Assembly (NCBI GenBank): GCA_052032225.1 | Contig: JBPEWY010000008.1 | Location: 7,474 to 71,473 of the forward strand | DNA from: JBPEWY01 sp052032225 | Lineage (GTDB): Bacteria > Bacteroidota > Bacteroidia > Flavobacteriales > Flavobacteriaceae | Direction: 5' to 3' | Length of the DNA stretch: 64,000 nt | Shown: positions 50,667 to 57,408 of the stretch, in pieces | Layout: every line of letters begins with the position of its first letter | Position numbering within the stretch: position 1 is the first letter of the stretch | The notes under the pieces: model-generated | What the model saw: only the letters and a program-made list of their open reading frames with translations | The model's database searches: none | Told to the model about the DNA's origin: nothing | Translations under genes and position numbers: made by a program

Positions 50667-52292
50667 ATGAAAACTTTTGCAAAACGTATTTTTCTACCCA
50701 TTATAGCAGCCGGAATTCTTTTTGTAGGAACAGGTTTTAAAAACGAGTTTTTTGAAATTGCCAAACAAATAGAAATTTTTACAACGCTCTTTAAAGAGCT
50801 TAATATGAATTATGTAGATGAAACCAATCCGGCCGAATTAATGGATACCGCCATTAAAAGTATGCTAGATGAGTTAGATCCTTACACCGTTTATTTAAAT
50901 GAGCAAGATGTAGAAGAATACAAAATAAAAAATGCAGGTGAGTATTCAGGTATTGGTGCGTTGGTTAGAAGCTACAACAACAAACTTTTAGTTGTAGAAG
51001 TTTATAAAGATTATCCTGCAGATAAAGCCGGGTTAAAAGCCGGCGATGAAATAATTAAAATTGGTGATATCAATATTGCCGATTTTAAAGACGATGCAAG
51101 CGAGCTGTTAAAAGGCGCTTCTAAAAGCAAAGTAAGTATTACTTATAAAAGACAAGGAAAAGAAAAAACAACCCTTTTAACACGCGATGAAATAGAGGTA
51201 GATGCTGTCCCTTTTTATGGTATGGTTAATAGCAATACCGGTTATATAGTATTATCTAGATTTAACCGAAAAGCAAGCACACAAACTAAAAATGCTTTAA
51301 AAGATTTAAAAAATAAAGGTGCCGATAAAATTATTCTGGATTTACGCGATAATCCAGGTGGGCTTTTAAACGAAGCCATTGAAGTTACCAACCTTTTTAT
51401 TCCAAAAGGAGAGCTTGTGGTAACCACAAAATCTAAAGTGAAAAAGTTTAATAAAACCTATAAAACCAGAAATCAACCGGTAGATGATAATATTCCTCTT
51501 GTAGTAATTGTAAATGGCCGAAGCGCTTCGGCAAGTGAAATTGTTAGTGGTGCGCTTCAGGATTTAGACAGAGCTGTTATTGTTGGTTCAAGAAGCTTTG
51601 GTAAAGGGCTTGTGCAACGCCCCTTAAAACTTGCTTATGGCACACAGCTTAAAGTTACTATTTCTAGATATTACACCCCTTCAGGAAGATGCATTCAAGC
51701 TTTAGATTATTGGAACAGAGATGAAAACGGTAATGCTGTAAAAACCAATACAACCTCTGTTTTTAGAACAAAAAACAACCGTAAAGTTTACGATGGTGGT
51801 GGTGTAATGCCAGATATTCAAATTCCTTCATTACAAACCAGCAACCTTACTAAAGCATTAATTACTAATCATTTAGTGTTTGATTTTGCTACAGATTATT
51901 ACTATAAGAATAACGTTTCTAATGTGTCTGATTTTAAGTTTACTGATAAAGATTTTGATCAGTTTAAAAAATATGTAAAACGAAGCAATTTTAATTACCA
52001 AACTAAAAGTGAACAGTTAATAAAAACTGCTTTTACAAATGGCGAAACCAAAGAGTTTGGTCCATCAGTTTTAAGTCAGTATAATAAACTTTTAGACGAA
52101 ATAGAGAAAAGTAAAGTAGCCGCAATAGACACCTATAAACCTCAACTAAAAAAGGTGTTAACAGATGAATTAATTACGCGTTATTTTTATAGAGAAGGAT
52201 TGTATAATTACTATTTAAAAAATGACGAAGCAATACAAACTGCTACTGCAATTTTAAATGATTATAAAAAGTACAAAAGCATTTTAAACTAA
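50667..52292 (+). CDS. S41 family C-terminal processing peptidase (CtpA-like) with PDZ domain
   Basis: CtpA-type proteases cut proteins near their C-terminus in the periplasm. The N-terminal hydrophobic segment (about 8-25) is a signal or anchor. A PDZ domain spans about 85-170 (GEYSGIGALVRSY, ADKAGLKAGDEIIKIG). The Ser-Lys dyad is S288 in GRSASASEIVSG and K313 in SFGKGLVQ, exactly 25 residues apart. The C-terminal 150 residues are helical and typical of the Bacteroidota subgroup. The 541-residue length is normal. It sits 11 nt after rnpA and 16 nt before the SRPBCC gene, an operon that is unusual in mixing RNA processing and proteolysis. Confidence 0.94.
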   Translation: MKTFAKRIFLPIIAAGILFVGTGFKNEFFEIAKQIEIFTTLFKELNMNYVDETNPAELMDTAIKSMLDELDPYTVYLNEQDVEEYKIKNAGEYSGIGALVRSYNNKLLVVEVYKDYPADKAGLKAGDEIIKIGDINIADFKDDASELLKGASKSKVSITYKRQGKEKTTLLTRDEIEVDAVPFYGMVNSNTGYIVLSRFNRKASTQTKNALKDLKNKGADKIILDLRDNPGGLLNEAIEVTNLFIPKGELVVTTKSKVKKFNKTYKTRNQPVDDNIPLVVIVNGRSASASEIVSGALQDLDRAVIVGSRSFGKGLVQRPLKLAYGTQLKVTISRYYTPSGRCIQALDYWNRDENGNAVKTNTTSVFRTKNNRKVYDGGGVMPDIQIPSLQTSNLTKALITNHLVFDFATDYYYKNNVSNVSDFKFTDKDFDQFKKYVKRSNFNYQTKSEQLIKTAFTNGETKEFGPSVLSQYNKLLDEIEKSKVAAIDTYKPQLKKVLTDELITRYFYREGLYNYYLKNDEAIQTATAILNDYKKYKSILN

Positions 52293-52308
52293 CAATTATT
52301 CTATAATA

Positions 52309-52752
52309 ATGAAAGCTTCTGAACTACCTGTAATTGTATCAGAAAATTTTTCTGTTAGTAAAGAAGTTTTATGGGATGTTATAACCAATCTTAACCACAT
52401 GAAACAGTGGTTTTTTGAGGTCATTCCGGATTTTAAACCTGAGGTTGGTTTTAGTACACAGTTTGAGGTTGGCCCATCTGAAGACAGACAGTTTTTACAT
52501 CTGTGGAAGATTGTAGAGGTAATTCCGTATCAAAAAATTGTATACAACTGGAAATACGAAAAATATCCGGGAGATTCTTATGTAACTTTTACAATTACAA
52601 GTAACAACCCAGATACTACTACATTAACTTTAGAAACAACCGTTTTAGAAGATTTTCCTGATGATGTTCCTGAATTTAAAAGAGAAAGTTGTGTAGAGGG
52701 CTGGAATTATTTTATTAAAGAACGGTTGGTTACTTACGTAAATTCTTTATAA
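52309..52752 (+). CDS. SRPBCC domain protein (AHSA1-like)
   Basis: The 147-residue protein has the START-like helix-grip fold that binds hydrophobic ligands. The pattern at the N-terminus (FSVSKEVLWDVITNLNHMKQWFF) and the later segments (GPSEDRQFLHLWKIVEVIPYQKIVYNWKY, then WNYFIKERLV) are those of the AHSA1 subfamily, found in many soil and marine bacteria. No catalytic residues are evident, so it is a ligand-binding protein with unknown ligand. It is the third gene after rnpA and the S41 peptidase. Confidence 0.85.
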   Translation: MKASELPVIVSENFSVSKEVLWDVITNLNHMKQWFFEVIPDFKPEVGFSTQFEVGPSEDRQFLHLWKIVEVIPYQKIVYNWKYEKYPGDSYVTFTITSNNPDTTTLTLETTVLEDFPDDVPEFKRESCVEGWNYFIKERLVTYVNSL

Positions 52753-52810
52753 CATATTGATTATCAGAATTAAAATTGGTAGTCTGACATATTTTTTTTA
52801 TCTTTTTTCT

Positions 52811-53185
52811 ATGGTTTACACAGATAAAAAACAACATACAGATTTTTTCAAGGAAACTATAGAATACCTTAAAAGTAAAGGCTTTACTAACATTAAAGCC
52901 GATTTAGATGGTTACGATTCTCCTAAAGGTTATAAAAAAAAGGGGACCGATATTGTAATTACCCCAGACATTGTTGCTGAAAAAGACGGTAAAAAGCATT
53001 TTTTTGATTTGAGTTTAAAAACCGAAAAACCTAAGCTATTAAAGTCTAAATGGTTGTTTTTAGATATGCTCAGTCAGATTAAATCTTGTACGTTTAAAAT
53101 TATTACTACAAGAGGGCATTATAAATTTACCGACGAAATGTTAAGCGACATAAGTTTACACCGAAAAGAACCTATTAAAATTTAA
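52811..53185 (+). CDS. Small conserved unknown protein, nuclease-fold-like features
   Basis: The preferred start is the ATG at 52811 (MVYTDKKQHTDFF). A TTG further upstream would add 18 hydrophobic residues out of character for a soluble protein. The 124-residue chain has an N-terminal helix with HTDFFKETIEYLKSKG, then TPDIVAEKDGKKHFFDLSLK and FKIITTRGHYKF. That middle part resembles a PD-(D/E)xK nuclease core, where PD is followed 12-15 residues later by an acidic residue and a lysine on a beta-strand. Here D-L-S-L-K replaces the strict D/E-x-K, so the active site, if any, is degenerate. I do not recognise the family. Catalysis is not claimed. It is convergent with the GNAT gene by 4 nt overlap. 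Confidence 0.65.
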   Translation: MVYTDKKQHTDFFKETIEYLKSKGFTNIKADLDGYDSPKGYKKKGTDIVITPDIVAEKDGKKHFFDLSLKTEKPKLLKSKWLFLDMLSQIKSCTFKIITTRGHYKFTDEMLSDISLHRKEPIKI

Positions 53186-53634
53186 TTTTTAATCATACTT
53201 ATGTGTGGTATGCCATCTTCTAAATAAGGTTCTCCTGTTTCAATAAATCCGTGTTGGTTATAAAAACGGATGAGATACGTTTGTGCCGATATTTTAATTA
53301 CCTGTTCGTTATAATGGTCTTGTATAGCTTTTATGGTATTAGCTACTAACGTATGTCCTAATCCTTTATTTCTAAACTTTTTATTAACCACCACTCTACC
53401 AAAACTGGCTACCTCAAAGTAATCGTTTGCTTTAAATGCTCTGGCGTATGCTGCAATATTATTATTGCTGTCTGTAGCATAAATATGCAATGCTTTATGG
53501 TCTTTACCATCTAAATCTTGGTAAGCACAATTTTGTTCTACAACAAAAACTTCTGAGCGCAATTGCAGTATATTATAAAGAGTGTTAGAATCAATAGAAG
53601 AAAAAAGTTTTGTATGCCACTGTAGTGTTTTCAT
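53182..53634 (-). CDS. elaA: GNAT family N-acetyltransferase, ElaA-like
   Basis: This cytoplasmic 150-residue acetyl-CoA-dependent acyltransferase shows the ElaA-specific start (LYNILQLRSEVFVVEQNCAYQDLDGKD, about residues 19-45). The acetyl-CoA-binding motif A is around VNKKFRNKGLGHTLVANTI (about 93-111), with the R/Q-x-x-G-x-G/A pattern as RNKGLG. Its start ATG overlaps the stop of the CDF exporter gene (TAATG). The acceptor substrate is not known for this family. The symbol is by similarity only. Confidence 0.87.
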   Translation of the reverse strand: MKTLQWHTKLFSSIDSNTLYNILQLRSEVFVVEQNCAYQDLDGKDHKALHIYATDSNNNIAAYARAFKANDYFEVASFGRVVVNKKFRNKGLGHTLVANTIKAIQDHYNEQVIKISAQTYLIRFYNQHGFIETGEPYLEDGIPHISMIKN

Positions 53635-54551
53635 TAATCTTGAACAATTAAATCTTTATCGTCTTCTTTTTTAAATTCCGGTTGAATATTTACATGGTTA
53701 ATTCCGAATTCATCATGTAAAATCTGCTCAATTTTATTTAAAATAACATCAAACTCAGATAGTTTTATATCTTCATTAAAATCTATATGAGCTTCTAAGT
53801 GAATTTCTTCTTCGTTTAATTGCCATACATGCACATGATGCATATTTTTAACTTCTTCTATTGTATTTACACGTTTAACAATTTCTTGTACTTGTACATC
53901 TTGAGGTGTAAATAACATGAGTACTCTTAATGAATCTTTTAATAAATCGTAACCAACATAAATTAAGTACAGTGCTATTAAAAGGGTAAGTAAACTATCT
54001 ACCCAATAAACGTAAAAGTATTTCATTAAAAATCCGCCTATTAACACCGCAATAGATGCTAACATATCTGTTAATAAATGTAAATAAGCAGATCGCATAT
54101 TCATGTTAGCGTGTGCATCTTTTTTTAATAATAATACACTTAAACCATTTGCAACAATACCTAGTAATGATAACCAAATAACTAAATTAGATGCTATTTC
54201 TTGCGGGTTTTTAAAGCGTTTAATAGCTTCTATAATTAATAGTACAGCTATAATTATTAAAGTTGCTGCATTTATAAAAGCAGCAAGAATTTCTGCTCGT
54301 TTATAACCAAAAGTTTTGTTTGTAGATGCTTCTTTTTTAGCCAGTAAATTTGCTACATAGCTAATTACTAATGATAAAACATCACTAAAGTTGTGTAGAG
54401 CGTCTGATAATAATGATAAACTTCCGGAAACCAAACCACCTATTACTTGTGCAGCAGTAATAGTAATGTTTAATAATATAGATATAAATAAATTTGTTCC
54501 TTTAACAGTAGCTGTTTTGTGAGAATGACTGTGGGAATGATTTTTTCCCAT
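53634..54551 (-). CDS. Cation diffusion facilitator (CDF) zinc/divalent cation exporter
   Basis: This inner-membrane protein exports Zn2+, Co2+ or Cd2+ in exchange for protons. The N-terminus is a histidine-rich cytoplasmic strip (HSHSHSHK, about 5-12) that may bind zinc. Six hydrophobic segments follow (about 20-205). The transport-site motifs are DALHNFSDV in helix 2 (about 49-57, H-x3-D pattern) and HLLTDMLAS in helix 5 (about 157-165). The C-terminal cytoplasmic domain (about 210-305) has MHHVHVWQL typical for this family. The 305-residue length is normal. It reads into the GNAT gene (coupled) and lies 4 nt after rpiB. Confidence 0.93.
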   Translation of the reverse strand: MGKNHSHSHSHKTATVKGTNLFISILLNITITAAQVIGGLVSGSLSLLSDALHNFSDVLSLVISYVANLLAKKEASTNKTFGYKRAEILAAFINAATLIIIAVLLIIEAIKRFKNPQEIASNLVIWLSLLGIVANGLSVLLLKKDAHANMNMRSAYLHLLTDMLASIAVLIGGFLMKYFYVYWVDSLLTLLIALYLIYVGYDLLKDSLRVLMLFTPQDVQVQEIVKRVNTIEEVKNMHHVHVWQLNEEEIHLEAHIDFNEDIKLSEFDVILNKIEQILHDEFGINHVNIQPEFKKEDDKDLIVQD

Positions 54552-54555
54552 GTAG

Positions 54556-54996
54556 TTATTTATTTAGGGGAATTTTGGCTATTCTTTTTTCGTGTCTACC
54601 TCCATCAAAAGGAGTTTCTATAAAAGTTTTAACCATTTCTATTGCCTGAGGCATAGATATAAAACGTGCCGGTAAACTTAAAATATTAGCATTGTTATGT
54701 TGTCTGGCTAAAGCTGTAATTTCTTTATTCCAGCAAAGAGCAGATCTAACACCTTGGTGTTTATTAGCTGTCATGTTTGCTCCATTACCACTACCACATA
54801 TAATAATACCAAAATCTACCTTATTATTTTCTACATCTTCTGCCACCGGATGTACAAAATCAGGATAGTCTACACTTTCAATGCTATCTGTACCGTAGTT
54901 AACTATTTCTACATCTGGGTATTGCGAGTATAACCAACCCATTATAGATAATTTATAATCGGTACCGGCATGATCATTTCCTATGGCTATTTTCAT
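54556..54996 (-). CDS. rpiB: Ribose-5-phosphate isomerase B
   Basis: RpiB interconverts ribose 5-phosphate and ribulose 5-phosphate in the pentose phosphate pathway. The 146-residue protein starts MKIAIGNDHAGTDYK, which is diagnostic. The phosphate- and substrate-binding motif is IICGSGNGANMTANK (about 70-84), with the catalytic cysteine at the C of that motif and a histidine in KHQGVRSALC. The C-terminal FDGGRHEKRIAKI is typical. A -7 element lies 26 nt upstream. It heads a leftward unit of rpiB, CDF exporter and GNAT gene with gaps of 4 and -1 nt. Confidence 0.96.
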   Translation of the reverse strand: MKIAIGNDHAGTDYKLSIMGWLYSQYPDVEIVNYGTDSIESVDYPDFVHPVAEDVENNKVDFGIIICGSGNGANMTANKHQGVRSALCWNKEITALARQHNNANILSLPARFISMPQAIEMVKTFIETPFDGGRHEKRIAKIPLNK

Positions 54997-55021
54997 GAAA
55001 ACAAGGTTTTATTTGGCATAA

Positions 55022-55029
55022 CAAAGGTA
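55022..55029 (-). promoter_or_regulatory. Putative -7 promoter element for rpiB
   Basis: The minus strand reads TACCTTTG, an exact TAnnTTTG match, 26 nt upstream of the rpiB ATG. Confidence 0.5.
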
Positions 55030-55631
55030 CTAATTAACACCTTTTAACAGTATTGTTAATTTAAAAAATTAATCAATTTAATATCAACAAATTAACAGAC
55101 TAATAAAATTGTTAGTAATTAGTAAAAATGTTTTCTATTAAAAATTTTGATTTATTAAAAAAAATTCAAATCAGAAAAACAATCTTTAAAAAGCAATTCT
55201 TTTTATTAGAACTTTATGAGAAGTTATTAAACTTTAAATAGCCACAATTTAACAGCTGTTAATACAAAAAATATTAAAAACTAAAGGTTAAAATTTGTTG
55301 TTAACTATTGTTAAGAAAATTCTGAAATAGGCTTATTTGCAATAAGTTAAATGTAAATTTATTGTTAATTAAAGTTTAATTAAACGCTAATTACGAGAAA
55401 ACAAAATTTTATCCTAAAAAATTATACCGCTATTAACAAACAATAATAAACCATCAAAAAAATTAAATTTTAAATAAAGAATAATAATAAATGTATTAGT
55501 TGTTAATAGTTGATTTTATAACTGCTTGATTTTTAAATAAGTGCATTTCATCGAAAAAAAATGTTATTTTATCGATAGTTAGAAAAAAGTTTTATAGTTT
55601 CGATATATGAAAATCTCAAAACCCCCATATC
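55030..55631. other. AT-rich intergenic region with many TTAAC/GTTAA motifs
   Basis: This gap separates rpiB from the rightward LRR gene and has no convincing ORF. It is noticeably richer in A+T than the neighbouring genes, and TTAAC or GTTAA occurs at least a dozen times between 55030 and 55510. A 14-bp perfect palindrome TTAACAGCTGTTAA is at 55249-55262, and CTTATT-TGC-AATAAG forms a small hairpin at 55332-55346. TCGA sites occur at about 55551, 55572 and 55600 near the LRR gene. It may be a regulatory region or a protein-binding array. No DnaA boxes are clear. Confidence 0.5.
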
Positions 55632-56813
55632 ATGAAACAACTTTACCTCTTAGCATGCTTATGCTTTTTCTCTGTTACTGCTCAACAAATAAGCATCCAA
55701 GATGCCAATTTTGAGCAAGCCCTAATTGATCGTGGAATAGATCAAGGAACTCCAGATGGTGTAATTAATAGTGCCAATGCAATTGGTATTACTCATTTAG
55801 ATGTAAGTGGTAAAAACATTTCTAGCCTATCAGGTATAGAAGCTTTTACAGACTTAGTTAGCTTAAATGCCAGTAATAACAATTTAGAATCTGCAGATTT
55901 TAGCGCTAATACAGCATTACAAGAACTAATATTGCACAACAACCAATTACAAACCATAAATGTAACAGCTAATACCGCTTTACAAAAGTTAAATCTGTAT
56001 AAAAACAAACTAACACATATACAATTAAGTAATAATACAGAATTAACATATTTAGCTGTTGCCGATAATTATTTAGGAGATTTAAATGTATCGGCTAATA
56101 AAAAATTAGAAAAAATATTTTGTCAAAACAACCAACTTACTTCTTTAGATGTAAGTAATATGCCTGCAGTAACTTTAATTAATGCAGAGCTTAATAACCT
56201 GTCAGACTTAAATGTTAGTAATTCTAGAAACTTAAAACAGCTTAATGCAAGCAATAATTACATTAGTTTCTTAGATGTATCAACTAATGTAAATTTAGAA
56301 ATGATAAATGTATTGTTTAATAATTTACAACAAATAGATTTATCGTATAACACTAAACTATCTGCTATTTACCTTGCAAATAACCAATTACAATCGTTAA
56401 ACATTAGAAACGGTAATAATGCAAATTTAACAGTATTACGTGTAGAAAATAATCCGGATTTATCATGTATTACTGCAGACGATGAAACGGTTGTAAACGG
56501 TGTAGCTGGATCAGGTAGATGGAATATAGATTTTAATACAAAATTCTCTGAAAACTGTGGAGATGTAGCTGATAAAGGAGATGATTTTGATAAAAACTTT
56601 ACGGTTTATGTTGGTAATGACCGAACTCTAAACATAAAAAGCACTAAAAAAGCTAAAGCAAAAGTGTACAATTTACAAGGTATTCCTGTGATTTCTGCAG
56701 AATTAGACGAAGGTCATCAGGCAATTAATATGAACAATTTTATGAGTAATGTGTATGTACTACACATATCTAGTAAGCAAGGAAAGTTTTCTAAGAAATT
56801 TATTTTAGACTAA
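55632..56813 (+). CDS. Leucine-rich repeat protein with type IX secretion (type A) C-terminal domain
   Basis: The 393-residue protein has a signal peptide (about 1-17, ending SVTAQ). About eleven 21-residue leucine-rich repeats follow (about 50-280), each of the pattern LxxLxxxxNxLxxLxxxxxx, such as NTALQELILHNNQLQTINV. A Cys-containing capping region is near 280-312 (NPDLSCITADDE, ENCGD). The C-terminal 70 residues are a T9SS sorting domain of type A (TLNIKSTKKAKAKVYNLQGIPV, NVYVLHISSKQGKFSKKFIL). It is predicted to be secreted or surface-bound. It probably binds a protein or peptide ligand. It overlaps the DUF2007 gene by 4 nt at the 3' end. Confidence 0.9.
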   Translation: MKQLYLLACLCFFSVTAQQISIQDANFEQALIDRGIDQGTPDGVINSANAIGITHLDVSGKNISSLSGIEAFTDLVSLNASNNNLESADFSANTALQELILHNNQLQTINVTANTALQKLNLYKNKLTHIQLSNNTELTYLAVADNYLGDLNVSANKKLEKIFCQNNQLTSLDVSNMPAVTLINAELNNLSDLNVSNSRNLKQLNASNNYISFLDVSTNVNLEMINVLFNNLQQIDLSYNTKLSAIYLANNQLQSLNIRNGNNANLTVLRVENNPDLSCITADDETVVNGVAGSGRWNIDFNTKFSENCGDVADKGDDFDKNFTVYVGNDRTLNIKSTKKAKAKVYNLQGIPVISAELDEGHQAINMNNFMSNVYVLHISSKQGKFSKKFILD

Positions 56814-57052
56814 ACAATACGCAAAGGAGGTATATTTGAATCTAATTTCTTAATGATAGCTTTGGTTGCCGGAACATCATTTTTGTGTACGCGTAATTTA
56901 ATTCCGCCAAGTGCATTAGAATAAAATGGTGAAACGGCAACCATTGTTTCATTCTCAAAAATATACGGGATTCCTTCTTCATCTAATAAATGCTTTAAAA
57001 CCGTATATTCGTGAGGGTACGTAAAAGTAGCAACCACCACAAAATTTTTCAT
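56810..57052 (-). CDS. DUF2007 family small protein (putative signal-transducing)
   Basis: The 80-residue protein matches the DUF2007 family, seen in MKNFVVVATFTYPHEYTVLKHLL at the start and GIKLRVHKNDVPATKAIIKKL at the C-terminal half. Members are cytoplasmic proteins of unknown role, sometimes called putative signal-transducing proteins. The beta-alpha-beta-beta-alpha-like pattern resembles a small ACT-type fold. It is convergent with the LRR gene and reads toward it. A 56-codon ORF lies 51 nt upstream, also on the minus strand, and could share its transcript. Confidence 0.82.
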   Translation of the reverse strand: MKNFVVVATFTYPHEYTVLKHLLDEEGIPYIFENETMVAVSPFYSNALGGIKLRVHKNDVPATKAIIKKLDSNIPPLRIV

Positions 57053-57103
57053 CTTAAAATATCTTAATTAAGGTATATATTAAAGGTAATAAAAAAACAA
57101 CAA

Positions 57104-57274
57104 TTATTTTGTTGTTCTTACAGCAGTAATGCGGAAAGAAGTAGAATTTGAAGAATCTGCAGACCTTATTTTTTCTGTTTTTTCCATTGCGTAATTAATA
57201 TACCCAATAAAGCCTAATACGCCCAGAAAAAATAGTACTACAAATAAGATTATTATTTTATAAACCTTCTTCAT
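57104..57274 (-). CDS. Small single-span membrane protein, 56 aa, unknown function
   Basis: An uninterrupted 56-codon frame runs from an ATG at 57274 to a TAA at 57104 on the minus strand. The N-terminus has a short basic start (MKKVYK), then a strongly hydrophobic segment (about 7-29, IIILFVVLFFLGVLGFIGY), then a polar tail with serines and threonines (about 30-56). The features are those of a small membrane-anchored protein. It fills part of a 356-nt gap that holds no other gene; the remaining 134 bp up to rnr show no ORF. The family is unknown to me. Support is ORF integrity, orientation with DUF2007 and a plausible signal-anchor. Confidence 0.55.
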   Translation of the reverse strand: MKKVYKIIILFVVLFFLGVLGFIGYINYAMEKTEKIRSADSSNSTSFRITAVRTTK

Positions 57275-57408
57275 TTTAATTTTGGTGTATTTAATAGACG
57301 AAACAAAATGACGTTTGTTACAATTTTTTTAATAAATAATTAACTTTTTTTAACAAGTATAGTAACGTTATTAAATTTTGTACATTTCATCAGAAATTAA
57401 ATTAATCA

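Noticed and set aside
52757..52810. TTG start at 52757 for the small unknown protein
   Set aside because: It would add a hydrophobic stretch inconsistent with a soluble protein, and an ATG is available at 52811.
55128..55241. A 37-codon ORF in the AT-rich gap (ATG at about 55128)
   Set aside because: Its composition is that of random AT-rich sequence (F, K, L, I only), and no promoter or conserved feature supports it.
55030..55631. The gap as a replication origin
   Set aside because: No clear DnaA boxes, and neither dnaA nor other origin-linked genes are nearby. The AT-richness and TTAAC repeats alone do not suffice.
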